NCBI GenBank assembly: GCA_016124535.1
Contig: WGNK01000016.1
Coordinates: forward strand, 1 to 64,000
DNA: 64,000 bases
Direction: 5' to 3'
Source of the DNA: Azospirillum sp.
GTDB taxonomy: Bacteria; Pseudomonadota; Alphaproteobacteria; Azospirillales; Azospirillaceae
The notes under the pieces: generated by a model
The model's database searches: none
What the model was told of the DNA's origin: nothing
Seen by the model: only the letters and a program-made list of their open reading frames with translations
Shown: positions 1 through 8,650 of the stretch, piece after piece
Position numbering within the stretch: position 1 is the first letter of the stretch
Layout of the letters: each line of letters begins with the position of its first letter
Made by a program: the position numbers and the translations under genes

Positions 1-1
1 C

Positions 2-121
2 CTCAACGGCATCGTCCAGGCCGCAAGGGCCAGAGCCAGGGGATACCGAAATACCGCCACCTTCGCGTGCATCATCTACCTGATCGCAGCACCCCTACCC
101 GACCTCTTCCCATCCACTTGA
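2..121 (+). pseudogene. ISL3-type transposase, C-terminal end only (cut by window edge)
   Basis: The first 39 codons read open in frame 2 and end in TGA. The translation contains IVQAARARARGYRN followed by a hydrophobic IIYLIAAPL stretch. ISL3-family (IS204/IS1001/IS1096/IS1165) transposases typically end in a similar arrangement: an N-x-x-IQ-x-x-K/R-x-x-ARGYR motif, then a short hydrophobic tail. The window starts inside the gene, so I cannot say whether the element is intact upstream. Assignment rests on the tail motif only. Confidence 0.6.
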
Positions 122-150
122 GGCGTCGAAGAACCATTTTTGTGCCGTTG

Positions 151-216
151 GCAGCCGGAGGCTGCTTCACCACGCGGCAGCCGGAGGCTGCTTCACCACG
201 CGGCAGCCGCGGGCTG
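151..216. repeat. 26-bp tandem repeat of a short palindrome
   Basis: A 26-bp unit beginning GCAGCCGGAGGCTGC occurs at 151-176 and 177-202, followed by a diverged partial third copy from 203. Each unit carries a hairpin (GCAGCC-GGA-GGCTGC). A separate hairpin, GCGCCACCT-TGA-AGGTGGCGC with near-perfect arms, lies at about 239-260. These lie between the transposase remnant and imuB and may be REP-like debris or the edge of an insertion. Confidence 0.6.
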
Positions 217-295
217 GGGTCGCCGGCAACCGTCCTCAGCGCCACCTTGAAGGTGGCGCGCCGCCGTCGGAACTGTTTGCTGGCGGGGGGCTGCG

Positions 296-415
296 ATGAC
301 GCGGCGGATGAAATGGGCGTTCGCGCTGTCGCTCACCCTCAACGCCTTCCTGCTCGGCCTGGTCGCGGTCGGGCTGGTCCGGCCGGTGCTGCAGGCCGCC
401 ACCCTCTCGGCCCAG
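296..415 (+). pseudogene. possible gene-start remnant encoding one membrane segment
   Basis: An ATG at 296 opens about 35 codons that look like a cytoplasmic Arg/Lys start followed by a single hydrophobic helix (AFALSLTLNAFLLGLVAVGL). This resembles the start of small periplasmic metal-sensor-like proteins. The frame then runs on, without homology that I recognise, into the imuB frame. Because the SOS box lies inside this stretch, I read it as a remnant and not as an N-terminal extension of ImuB. Low certainty. Confidence 0.25.
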
Positions 416-462
416 GCCTGCTCCGACAGTCTTCCGACTTCTTGCCTTTTTGCCCGCCTTAT

Positions 463-477
463 GTTCTTATTTCGTTC
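463..477 (+). promoter_or_regulatory. LexA (SOS) box of imuB-dnaE2
   Basis: The sequence GTTC-TTATTTC-GTTC matches exactly the alphaproteobacterial LexA operator GTTC-N7-GTTC. It sits 31 bp upstream of the imuB ATG, a position where repressor would block transcription. imuB-dnaE2 cassettes are known SOS genes in this class, so motif and context agree. Confidence 0.85.
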
Positions 478-508
478 CAGCTTTTTATGGGGCGAGTTGG
501 GGCGGGCG

Positions 509-2047
509 ATGGCGCGGCGGGTTTTGGCTTTGGGGTTGCCGCGACTGGCGACCGATCGGGTGGAGCGGCTGCGGCCCGAGTTGCGCGGGCGGCTGGTGGT
601 CGCGTGCCTGGGCAGCGGTCGGGGCGGGCAGAGCGTGGCCGCGGTGTCGCAGGCCGCGGCGGCCGCCGGACTCGGTCCCGGTATGACCCTGGCCGATGCC
701 AGGGCGTTGGAGCCGGGCCTGGTCGCGGTCGCCGCGGAACCGGAGGAGGACGCAAGGCTGCTCGAGCGCCTCGCCGGCTGGTGCCTGCGCTATACGCCGT
801 GGACCGCGGCGGACGGCGCCGACGGCGTCGTGCTCGACATCACCGGCTGCGCCCATCTGCTCGGCGGCGAACTGCCGATGCTCGCCGATCTCACCAACCG
901 CCTGAGTGCCGCCGGCTTCGAGTCCGGGACGGCGATCGCCGACACCCCGGCGGCAAGCTGGGCGGTGGCGCGTTTCGGCCCGCCTGGCACCATCCTGCCG
1001 GCGGGCAGGCAACGGGCGGTACTGGCCGGGCTGCCGGTGGCGGCACTCCGTCTCGACCCGGCGGCGGCCGAGGGGCTGGCGCGGGTCGGCCTGCGCCGGA
1101 TCGGCGATCTGTTCGAGCTGCCGCGCGCCGCGGTAACCGCCCGCTTCGGCGCTGTGGTGCTGCGCCGGCTCGACCAGGCTCTGGGCCTGGCCGACGAGCC
1201 GATCTCGCCGCACCGGCCGGTGCCGCCCCATGTCGTGCGCCTGGCCTTTCCCGAGCCGATCGCCGGGCCCGAGTCGATTGCCGCAGCGCTCAGCCGGCTG
1301 GTCGAGGGCTTGGCCGCCGGGCTGTTGCGCGGCGGGCAGGGGGTGCGCCGGCTCGAACTCGCCTGTTACCGCGCCGATGATGGGCTCGACCGGCTGCCCC
1401 AGACGATCGCCTTGGGCACCAGCCGGGCGGTGCGTGACCCGGCCCGGTTGCTCCGGCTGTTCCGCGATCAGCTGGAGCGGATCGATCCCGGCTTCGGGCT
1501 CGACGTGATGGTGCTGGCCGCGACCGCCGTCGAACCGCTGGCCGCCGAACAGGCCGGGTTCGCCGGCCTGGCCGAAACCGATGGCGGCCTGCTGGCGGAG
1601 CTGGTCGATCGCCTGGGCAACCGGCTTGGCAGCCAGGCTGTCGGGCGGTTGGCGCCGCGGCGCAGCTGGTGGCCCGAGCGCGCGGCGGCCTTTGTGCCGG
1701 CGCTGGCCGCGGCAACCGGCGATGGTGGCGAAACCTGGCCGGCCGACCGCCTGCGCCCGTTGCGCCTGCTCGACCGTCCCGAGCCGATCGAGGCGGTTGC
1801 CCCGGTGCCCGATGCGCCGCCGGTGCTGTTCCGCTGGCGCGCCGAGATCCACCGGGTCGGCCGTGCCGACGGCCCGGAGCGCCTGCTGCCGGAATGGTGG
1901 TGCCCGCCATCCGGCGCCGACGGCCGCGAGTTGCGCGACTATTACCGGGTCGAGGACACCGCCGGTCGCCGCTTCTGGCTCTACCGTCAAGGCGCTTATC
2001 ACCCCGAGCATCCGCCCAAGTGGTTCCTGCATGGGTTTTTCGGATGA
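509..2047 (+). CDS. imuB: ImuB, Y-family polymerase-like mutasome hub protein
   Basis: This 512-residue protein is the catalytically inactive DinB-like partner of DnaE2 in damage-induced mutagenesis. The start at 509 gives the family opening MARRVLALGLPRLATDR, where active Y-family enzymes have a D-x-D motif; its absence is normal for ImuB. The middle carries the helix-hairpin-helix/finger region (GLARVGLRRIGDLFELPRA). The C-terminus has the usual WW...LRDYYRVEDTAGRRFWLYR block. The stop overlaps the dnaE2 start by ATGA. The frame is open back to 296, but the SOS box at 463-477 argues for 509. The usual upstream imuA is missing here. Confidence 0.9.
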   Translation: MARRVLALGLPRLATDRVERLRPELRGRLVVACLGSGRGGQSVAAVSQAAAAAGLGPGMTLADARALEPGLVAVAAEPEEDARLLERLAGWCLRYTPWTAADGADGVVLDITGCAHLLGGELPMLADLTNRLSAAGFESGTAIADTPAASWAVARFGPPGTILPAGRQRAVLAGLPVAALRLDPAAAEGLARVGLRRIGDLFELPRAAVTARFGAVVLRRLDQALGLADEPISPHRPVPPHVVRLAFPEPIAGPESIAAALSRLVEGLAAGLLRGGQGVRRLELACYRADDGLDRLPQTIALGTSRAVRDPARLLRLFRDQLERIDPGFGLDVMVLAATAVEPLAAEQAGFAGLAETDGGLLAELVDRLGNRLGSQAVGRLAPRRSWWPERAAAFVPALAAATGDGGETWPADRLRPLRLLDRPEPIEAVAPVPDAPPVLFRWRAEIHRVGRADGPERLLPEWWCPPSGADGRELRDYYRVEDTAGRRFWLYRQGAYHPEHPPKWFLHGFFG

Positions 2048-5000
2048 CCGGCTACGCCGAGCTTCAGGTCATGAGCAATTTCAGCTTTCTCGAAGGCGCC
2101 AGCCATGGCTCGGAACTGGCGCTGACCGCCGCGGCACTGGGGATGACGGCCTTCGCGGTGACCGACCGCAACACCCTGGCGGGGGTGGTACGGGCGCATC
2201 TGGCGGCAAAATCCGCCGGCATCCGGCTGGTGGTCGGTTGCCGGCTGGATTTCCAGGACGGCCCCAGCCTGCTGTGCTACCCGACCGACCGCGCCGCCTA
2301 TGGCCGGCTGTCGCGGCTGTTGACGCTGGGCAAGCGCCGGGCGCCCAAGGGCGAGTGCCATCTGTGGCGCGCGGATCTGTGGGAGCATGACCAGGGGTGC
2401 CGGTTCGTTGCGGTGCCGCGAAGCAATTCACCCCCCGCCGCTCTGCACTCTGGGGAGAGGCGTGGGGGGGAAAGTGGCTTCGCCGCGGCATTGCGCGACC
2501 ACCATGCCCATTTGGGCAACCGTCTCTCCCTGGCGGCGACCCAGCGCTACCGCGGCGACGATGCCAAGCGAATAGCGCGCCTCGCGGCGCTGGCGGCCGC
2601 GGAAAACATCCCGTTGGTTGCGACCAACGACGTGCTCTACCACGCGCCGGAACGCCGCCGCCTGCAGGACGTGCTGACGTGCGTCCGCGAGCACTGCACG
2701 ATCGAGCACGCCGGCTGGCGGCTGGAGGCCAATGCCGAGCGCCATCTTAAAGCCCCGGCCGAGATGGCCCGGCTGTTCCGCAGCTATCCCGACGCCCTCG
2801 CCCGCACCCTGGAGATCGCCGGCGCCTGCCGCTTCTCGCTCGACGAACTGCGCTACGAATACCCCGACGAGGTCGCAGAAGGCGGCGACCCCCAGGACGA
2901 ACTGATCCGCCTGACCTGGTCGGGGGCGGCGGGGCGCTATCCCGACGGCATTCCGGACAAGGTGCGCCGCGCCCTCGACCACGAGCTGGCGCTGATCGAC
3001 CAGCTCGGCTACGCGCCCTATTTTCTGACCGTCCACGACATCGTGCGCTATGCTCGCGGCCAGGGCATTCTGTGCCAGGGCCGCGGTTCGGCGGCCAATT
3101 CGGCGGTGTGCTACTGCCTCGGCATCACCGCAGTCGACCCGGCGCGCAGCGACCTGCTGTTCGAGCGCTTCGTCTCGGCGGCGCGCAACGAGCCGCCCGA
3201 TATCGACGTCGATTTCGAGCACGAGCGCCGCGAGGAGGTCATTCAGTACATCTATAACAAGTACGGCCGCGACCGCGCCGGTATCGCCGCCACCGTGATC
3301 CGCTACCGCGCGCGCGGCGCCATCCGCGATGTCGGCAAGGCGATGGGGCTGTCGGTCGACACCGTCGACCGCCTGGCCAAGACCGCCTGGGGTTGGGGCC
3401 GGGAGGCGATCGACGATGCCCGCGTCCGCGAGCACGGACTCGATCCGTCTGAGCCGACGCTCAGGCTTGCCCTTGATCTCGCCGGCGAGCTGATCGGCTT
3501 TCCCCGTCATTTGAGCCAGCATGTCGGCGGCTTCGTGATCACCCGCGGCCTGCTCTCCGAGCTCTGCCCGATCGTCAACGCCGCGATGGCCCTGCGCACC
3601 ACCATCGAGTGGGACAAGGATGACATCGACGCGCTCGGCATCCTCAAGGTCGATGTCCTGGCGCTCGGCATGCTGACCTGCATCCGCAAGGCGTTCGATC
3701 TGATCGCGCGTCACCATGGTCGACCCTGCAGCCTCGCCACGGTGCCGGCCGAGGACCCCGCGGTCTACGACATGCTGTGCCGGGCCGACAGCATCGGCGT
3801 GTTCCAGATCGAAAGCCGCGCCCAGATGACCATGCTGCCGCGGCTCAAGCCGCGCCGGTTCTACGATCTGGTGATCGAGGTCGCGATCGTCCGGCCGGGA
3901 CCGATCCAGGGCGACATGGTCCACCCCTATTTGCGCCGCCGCGCCGGCCGCGAACCGGTCTGCTATCCTTCCGAGGCGCTACGCCTGGTCCTGGAAAAGA
4001 CGCTGGGCGTGCCGCTGTTCCAGGAACAGGCGATGAGGATCGCGATCGTTGCCGCTGGTTTCACGCCGTCCGAGGCGGACCAGCTGCGCCGTGCCATGGC
4101 GACCTTCAAACACACCGGCACCATCCACAGCTTTCGCGACAAGATGATCGAAGGCATGGTCGTCCGTGGCTATGCCCGCGACTTCGCCGAGCGCTGTTTC
4201 CGCCAGATCGAAGGCTTCGGCACTTATGGCTTTCCGGAGAGCCATGCCGCCAGCTTTGCGCTGCTGGTCTATGTCTCGGCATGGCTCAAATGCCACTACC
4301 CGGCGGCCTTCGCCGCAGCACTCCTCAACAGCCAGCCGATGGGCTTTTATGCGCCGGCCCAGATCGTGCGCGACGCCGCCGAGCACGGCGTCGCGGTGCT
4401 GCCGCCGGATGTCAACCATTCGGACTGGGATTGTACGCTGGAGCCGGATACCCGCCCCGCTCACCCACCCGCCCTCCGTCTGGGGCTGCGCCAGGTCAAG
4501 GGGTTGCGCCAGGACGACGCCGAGCGGCTGGTTGCGGCGCGCGACGGCGGCTACGGCGAGCCCTATGCGCTGTGGCGGCGCGGCGGCATGGGGCCGGCGG
4601 TCTTGGCGCGTCTGGCCGGTGCCGATGCCTTCGGGTCGATCGGGCTCGACCGCCGGGCGGCGCTGTGGGCGGTGCGGGCGCTGGGGCCGGAGCCGCTGCC
4701 GCTGTTTGCCGCGCTGGAGGATTCGGGCCAGGCCGAGCCGGCGGTCGTGTTGCCGGAGATGGCGCTGGGCGAGCAGGTGGTCGAGGATTATGCCAGCCTG
4801 TCGCTGTCCTTGAAGTGCCATCCGGTGGCGCTGTTGCGCCCGCGTCTCGCCGCCTGGGGCATCGCCCCGGCCGGGCAGCTCCGCACGGCGGCGCATAACC
4901 AGCGTCTGGCCGTCGCCGGGCTGGTTCTGGTCCGCCAGCGTCCGGGCACCGCCAAGGGCGTAATCTTCATCACCCTGGAAGATGAGACCGGGGTCGCCAA

Positions 5001-5289
5001 TCTTATTGTTGTGCCGCCGGTGTTTGAGCGTTGGCGCAAGGTGATCCTGGGCAGCCGCCTGCTCGCCGCTTCCGGCCGGGTCGAGACCCACGACGGTGTG
5101 ATCCACCTGTTGGCCGACCGACTCGAAAACCTCAGCGCCTGGCTCGCCGATCTGGTCATCGCGAGTCCGGCCGGGACGATCGACGGACGCTCGCCGCAGG
5201 CCGATCAGGTGCGGCATTACGGCAGCGAAAGTGGTGGTATTTCAAACACAGTGATGCATAATTTCCCCGATGGCCGAAACTTTCGTTAG
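2044..5289 (+). CDS. dnaE2: DnaE2 (ImuC), error-prone DNA polymerase III alpha subunit
   Basis: This C-family polymerase of 1081 residues performs translesion synthesis with ImuB and the beta clamp. The start is fixed by the ATGA overlap with imuB and the opening YAELQVMSNFSFLEGASHG. An N-terminal PHP domain comes first. The polymerase aspartates lie in PDIDVDF (about residue 385) and LKVDVLALGM (about 535), and a C-terminal OB fold contains GVIFITLEDETGVANLIV. Length matches the family. A Pro/Arg/Gly-rich stretch near residues 125-145 coincides with a REP-like palindrome in the DNA. It probably shares the LexA-controlled transcript with imuB. Confidence 0.95.
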   Translation: MTGYAELQVMSNFSFLEGASHGSELALTAAALGMTAFAVTDRNTLAGVVRAHLAAKSAGIRLVVGCRLDFQDGPSLLCYPTDRAAYGRLSRLLTLGKRRAPKGECHLWRADLWEHDQGCRFVAVPRSNSPPAALHSGERRGGESGFAAALRDHHAHLGNRLSLAATQRYRGDDAKRIARLAALAAAENIPLVATNDVLYHAPERRRLQDVLTCVREHCTIEHAGWRLEANAERHLKAPAEMARLFRSYPDALARTLEIAGACRFSLDELRYEYPDEVAEGGDPQDELIRLTWSGAAGRYPDGIPDKVRRALDHELALIDQLGYAPYFLTVHDIVRYARGQGILCQGRGSAANSAVCYCLGITAVDPARSDLLFERFVSAARNEPPDIDVDFEHERREEVIQYIYNKYGRDRAGIAATVIRYRARGAIRDVGKAMGLSVDTVDRLAKTAWGWGREAIDDARVREHGLDPSEPTLRLALDLAGELIGFPRHLSQHVGGFVITRGLLSELCPIVNAAMALRTTIEWDKDDIDALGILKVDVLALGMLTCIRKAFDLIARHHGRPCSLATVPAEDPAVYDMLCRADSIGVFQIESRAQMTMLPRLKPRRFYDLVIEVAIVRPGPIQGDMVHPYLRRRAGREPVCYPSEALRLVLEKTLGVPLFQEQAMRIAIVAAGFTPSEADQLRRAMATFKHTGTIHSFRDKMIEGMVVRGYARDFAERCFRQIEGFGTYGFPESHAASFALLVYVSAWLKCHYPAAFAAALLNSQPMGFYAPAQIVRDAAEHGVAVLPPDVNHSDWDCTLEPDTRPAHPPALRLGLRQVKGLRQDDAERLVAARDGGYGEPYALWRRGGMGPAVLARLAGADAFGSIGLDRRAALWAVRALGPEPLPLFAALEDSGQAEPAVVLPEMALGEQVVEDYASLSLSLKCHPVALLRPRLAAWGIAPAGQLRTAAHNQRLAVAGLVLVRQRPGTAKGVIFITLEDETGVANLIVVPPVFERWRKVILGSRLLAASGRVETHDGVIHLLADRLENLSAWLADLVIASPAGTIDGRSPQADQVRHYGSESGGISNTVMHNFPDGRNFR
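2427..2475. repeat. REP-like imperfect palindrome inside dnaE2
   Basis: An imperfect inverted repeat runs from about CACCCCCCGCCGCTC to GAGAGGCGTGGGGGG, with the core TGGGGAGAGG. The GGGGAGAGG arm is shared with perfect hairpins at 42873-42895 and 54977-54999. It lies in-frame in a poorly conserved linker of the polymerase, adding roughly SNSPPAALHSGERRGG. This suggests a tolerated insertion of a mobile palindromic repeat. Confidence 0.45.
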
Positions 5290-5453
5290 ATTGGCTCAAA
5301 TGTCATTGGTATGATCGCTCCCCTCTGGGTCTGAACCTTTTGTCGCACCGCGATAAGACTTGCTGCGTCGCACTGGAATCCTACATGATAGCGCGATCAA
5401 GGGCGGTCGCCGGTGTTCGTCACCGGTCCGCAATCGTTCAGAAGGCAGATACT

Positions 5454-5690
5454 ATGGCGATGGCTTATCGTGCGCCGGGCTTCTTCGATCGGCGCCTCAA
5501 CATGGCCGCCTCGCTTTTGGCATCAATCGAGTTGACCCTCCATCAGTTCGGTCAGACTCTGCAGGCCTGCCATGCGCGGGTTCGCATGCGCCGCCGTCTG
5601 TCGCAGCTCGACGAGCGGGCGCTGCATCAATTCGGGCTGTCGCGCGCCGAAGTCCTCAAAGAGCTGAAAAAGCCGTTCTGGGTCGCCTGA
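5454..5690 (+). CDS. DUF1127 (YjiS-like) small protein
   Basis: The protein has 78 residues. The C-terminal half (RMRRRLSQLDERALHQFGLSRAEVLKELKKPFW) is the DUF1127 signature, an Arg-rich helix followed by LDxRxLxDxGLxR. Longer members of the family act in phosphate, carbon or RNA metabolism in rhizobia and Rhodobacter; the role of this one is unknown. ATG at 5454 follows a GAAGGCAG ribosome site. A second in-frame ATG at 5460 is possible. It appears monocistronic, with 164 bp of noncoding DNA upstream. Confidence 0.8.
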   Translation: MAMAYRAPGFFDRRLNMAASLLASIELTLHQFGQTLQACHARVRMRRRLSQLDERALHQFGLSRAEVLKELKKPFWVA

Positions 5691-5790
5691 CCCGACTGCG
5701 TCAGACGGCTAATCCCTGGCACCTTCTCCCACTTCTGCTAAAATCTCCCCGACGATAACCGGTGATCCGGGCGTAGGGGAGCTTTTGCCG

Positions 5791-6585
5791 ATGTGCTTGA
5801 CCCGCCGCCATTTCTTGGAAGGCGTTGCCGCTGCGGGCGGGGTTGGCCTGCTCGCCGCTTGCGACCAGAACCAGGCGATCCAGCGCAGCCAATTGATCCT
5901 GGTGCCCGACGACTGGATGTCCAGCCTGGCCCAGGGAACCTGGCAGGCGACCTTGCGCTCGGGCCGGCTGTCGAGCGATGCCAGGGCCAAGGCGACGATT
6001 ACGCGGGTCGGCAGCCGGATTGCCGACAAGCTCGGTCGCAGCGATGTCGATTGGGAATTCGCGCTATTGGAAAATCCGGTGCCCAACGCCTTCGTGCTGC
6101 CCGGCGGCAAGGTGGTGTTCCACACCGGCATCCTCAAGATGATGGACAACGAGGCCCAATTGGCGGCGGTGATGGGCCACGAGATGGGCCATGTCGTCGC
6201 CCGCCATGCCGCGGAGCGCCTCAGCCAGGAACTGGCCAAGGTGGCGGCGCTCTGGCTGCTCAGCTGGTTTCTCGCCGAACGGGTCGACCGTCGGGCGGCC
6301 TGGGCGATCCATGCCGCGTTTGGTGCCGGGGTGACCTTCGGCATCCTGCTGCCCTATTCCCGCCAGCACGAATACGAGGCCGACCATCTGGGCGTCGAAG
6401 TGATGGCTGAGGCCGGCTACGACCCGAAGGAAGCGATCGCCTTTTGGCGCAACATGATGTCGCGCGCCCGTTTCCAGCCCTACGAATTCCTGTCGACCCA
6501 CCCGTCCAGCGCCAACCGGATTGCCGCAATCGAAGAGCAGCTGCCTCAGGTGCTGCCCGTCTACGACCGCGCCAGAAGGGCATAG
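5791..6585 (+). CDS. M48-family zinc metalloprotease, lipoprotein
   Basis: A 264-residue secreted protease. The start has TRRHFLEG, resembling a twin-arginine motif, followed by a hydrophobic run and lipobox LLAAC, so the mature protein should be membrane-anchored in the envelope. The zinc site is HEMGH (about residue 130) with the downstream ligand in EYEADHLG. The NAFVLPGGKVVFHTG block and the THPSSANRI C-terminal block are typical of Oma1/LoiP-like M48 peptidases, which act on damaged envelope proteins. ATG at 5791 sits 8 bp after AGGGGAGC. It stands alone between a DUF1127 gene and an AT-rich spacer. Confidence 0.88.
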   Translation: MCLTRRHFLEGVAAAGGVGLLAACDQNQAIQRSQLILVPDDWMSSLAQGTWQATLRSGRLSSDARAKATITRVGSRIADKLGRSDVDWEFALLENPVPNAFVLPGGKVVFHTGILKMMDNEAQLAAVMGHEMGHVVARHAAERLSQELAKVAALWLLSWFLAERVDRRAAWAIHAAFGAGVTFGILLPYSRQHEYEADHLGVEVMAEAGYDPKEAIAFWRNMMSRARFQPYEFLSTHPSSANRIAAIEEQLPQVLPVYDRARRA

Positions 6586-7013
6586 GCCGGCCGGAATTCC
6601 GCTGCCCGGCGGATTTGCTGGCGACACTGTTGCGGTGTCGCGCAATTTGTCCTGGGCAGCATCAGCGGAACCTCCATAAATTATAAAATCTTACAGCAGC
6701 ACGCGATATAGCTGCAATCTTTGTCCACGGTTGATGGCGAAGATCGTGCGATAGTATGCAGTCATGTGAAATACTTTTGATTTACTGTGTCAAGCATTGA
6801 ACAAATCTTATTCCTATGTTATCGCATAATCAGCAATTGGCTGTAGACAGACCGCAAGCATACCGCGGGCATGCCATGAGCATACCAGTGTATGTAAGCA
6901 AAATAAGCCAATTTATCCTCAGAACTATCCGGCCATAGGGCGGGGTATCTTTGGGTGCATTTCAGGGAAAGTCTCTGGACGCCGTAATTGCCATACCGCT
7001 ATGGAGAAGAATA
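6586..7013. other. AT-rich intergenic spacer before tyrosinase
   Basis: These 428 bp contain no convincing gene. From about 6670 base composition falls sharply compared with the rest of the window. A small inverted repeat CATAC-CAGT-GTATG lies at 6881-6894, and GCATACC occurs twice nearby (about 6858-6886), which could be a regulator site. A clear GGAGAAG ribosome site precedes the tyrosinase start. Confidence 0.5.
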
Positions 7014-8630
7014 ATGACCGAGCGATCGCTGATTCCGTCATTGTCCCGACGCGACCTGCTGACGTCGGCCGCCATTCTAGGCGCTGCCGCAACCCTGCCG
7101 ATGCCATTGTCGTCGGCGCGGGGACAGACCGGCTATGTCCGCTACCGCGTCGACACCGCTGATGCGGCGCGCCACGTTAACGGCTATATGACGGCAATCA
7201 AAACAATGCTTGCGTTACCAGAAGATAATCCTCACAACTGGTACCGGCAAGCCTTTATCCATTTGCTCGACTGCCCGCACGGAAATTGGTGGTTTCTGCC
7301 ATGGCATCTCGGCTATCTCGGCAATTTTGAGATAATTTGCCGAAAATACAGCGGAATGAATGATTTCGCCTTGCCATTCTGGGATTGGACACTCACTCCA
7401 GAAGTCCCGAAAATCATGACCAACAACGACCCGCTGAATCCGGCAAAATTTAATGGCTACAAAGCCACATACGATCAATTTAAAGGTGATCTTCAAGGCC
7501 CAATCAACAGATTCTGGGATGGTCTCGACGATAACCGCAGGCAGAAACTGGAGATGCGCGGCTATAGTTCGGTCAACGATATCTGGGATGCGATCGAAGA
7601 TAAAGCTAAACATGGAAAAAATCCAATGTTCTTCAAGCAGTCTGAGGCTAGAAAGAATCTTGAATTTGACGACGATACTAAAAATGCGGTGTCGGAAGAT
7701 ATGATAAATGAGGCTAACCGACCAATTTCATTCACCGATGATTATTGGGGCGTTGGAAGCATCGATGACCTGATGTTTGGAAGCTATATCGTCGATTACC
7801 ATAGCTACTACTATAATCCCACCTTTGGACCGCTTGAAGGTTTCCCGCACAATCTGGTCCACAATCGAGTTGGTGGGTTCATGGGCGATTTCCTGTCGTC
7901 AGTGGATCCAATTTTTTTCATGCACCATGCTAATATTGATCGATTGTGGAAGATATGGAGTAAAAAACAGGTTGAAATTAACCGGTCACAATATCCAACA
8001 ACAAGGAATTTTGCGAAATGGGTTACAGAGCCGTTTCTATTTTATTATGATGATGCGGGGAAGCTGATCGACGGTATTGCGGCGCGGTACATTGACAGCT
8101 CGGCATTCCTTTATAGCTATGGACCGGGCTACACACCGCCGACCCAGTTTCCCGCCGCTGCGGTTGCCGGCGGTGAAACGCCCCCGGCGGTGACGGCGGG
8201 CATCGGCAGTTCCGCTTTGAAATTGGGCTTGGCGGCGGAAGCCAGTGCGCCTGTGCCCGCGGGACCGGGCAGGCCGTTTGCCCGGATTACGCTCGACCTT
8301 CCGGAGGGGAGCAAGGACGCGCGGTTCAGGGTCTTCATCAACGCCGAAGGGGCATTTCAGAATGCCGGCCCGGCGCATCCGAATTTTGTCGCTTCGCTCG
8401 AGCTCTTCGGCCATCACGCCCATAAGGGCCACGCGGGACTCACGCCGACGTTCCTGCTGCCGCTCGGCGGCTTCCTGGCCAAGATGGAGCGAGCCAACAA
8501 GAAAGTGACCGGGCCGCTCAAGGTTCAGGTGGTGGCCCAGCCGCGGGACGGCCGGGGCGTCGCAGCCCAGGCGACCGAAGGAAGCCCGGAACTCGGTAAA
8601 TTGGCGCGGGTGGTGATCGGGGTGTCGTGA
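7014..8630 (+). CDS. tyrosinase (type-3 copper polyphenol oxidase), Tat-exported
   Basis: A 538-residue oxidase of mono- and diphenols. The N-terminus has SRRDLLTS, a twin-arginine signal, cut near SARGQ, so folded copper enzyme would reach the periplasm. CuA ligands lie around FIHLLDCPHGNWWFLPWHLGYLG (about residues 80-105); the CPH cysteine could form the Cys-His thioether. CuB ligands lie in FPHNLVHN and DPIFFMHHANIDRLW (about 300). The C-terminal part (ARITLDLPEG onward) resembles the plant/bacterial polyphenol-oxidase beta domain. The central coding part is much lower in GC than its neighbours, suggesting transfer. ATG at 7014 follows GGAGAAG. Confidence 0.9.
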   Translation: MTERSLIPSLSRRDLLTSAAILGAAATLPMPLSSARGQTGYVRYRVDTADAARHVNGYMTAIKTMLALPEDNPHNWYRQAFIHLLDCPHGNWWFLPWHLGYLGNFEIICRKYSGMNDFALPFWDWTLTPEVPKIMTNNDPLNPAKFNGYKATYDQFKGDLQGPINRFWDGLDDNRRQKLEMRGYSSVNDIWDAIEDKAKHGKNPMFFKQSEARKNLEFDDDTKNAVSEDMINEANRPISFTDDYWGVGSIDDLMFGSYIVDYHSYYYNPTFGPLEGFPHNLVHNRVGGFMGDFLSSVDPIFFMHHANIDRLWKIWSKKQVEINRSQYPTTRNFAKWVTEPFLFYYDDAGKLIDGIAARYIDSSAFLYSYGPGYTPPTQFPAAAVAGGETPPAVTAGIGSSALKLGLAAEASAPVPAGPGRPFARITLDLPEGSKDARFRVFINAEGAFQNAGPAHPNFVASLELFGHHAHKGHAGLTPTFLLPLGGFLAKMERANKKVTGPLKVQVVAQPRDGRGVAAQATEGSPELGKLARVVIGVS

Positions 8631-8650
8631 TCGGGACGGGGGAGTGACGG

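Noticed and set aside
485..2032. 515-codon minus-strand open frame opposite imuB
   Set aside because: Low-complexity Arg/Gly/Gln-rich translation exactly opposite a conserved gene; a GC-driven shadow.
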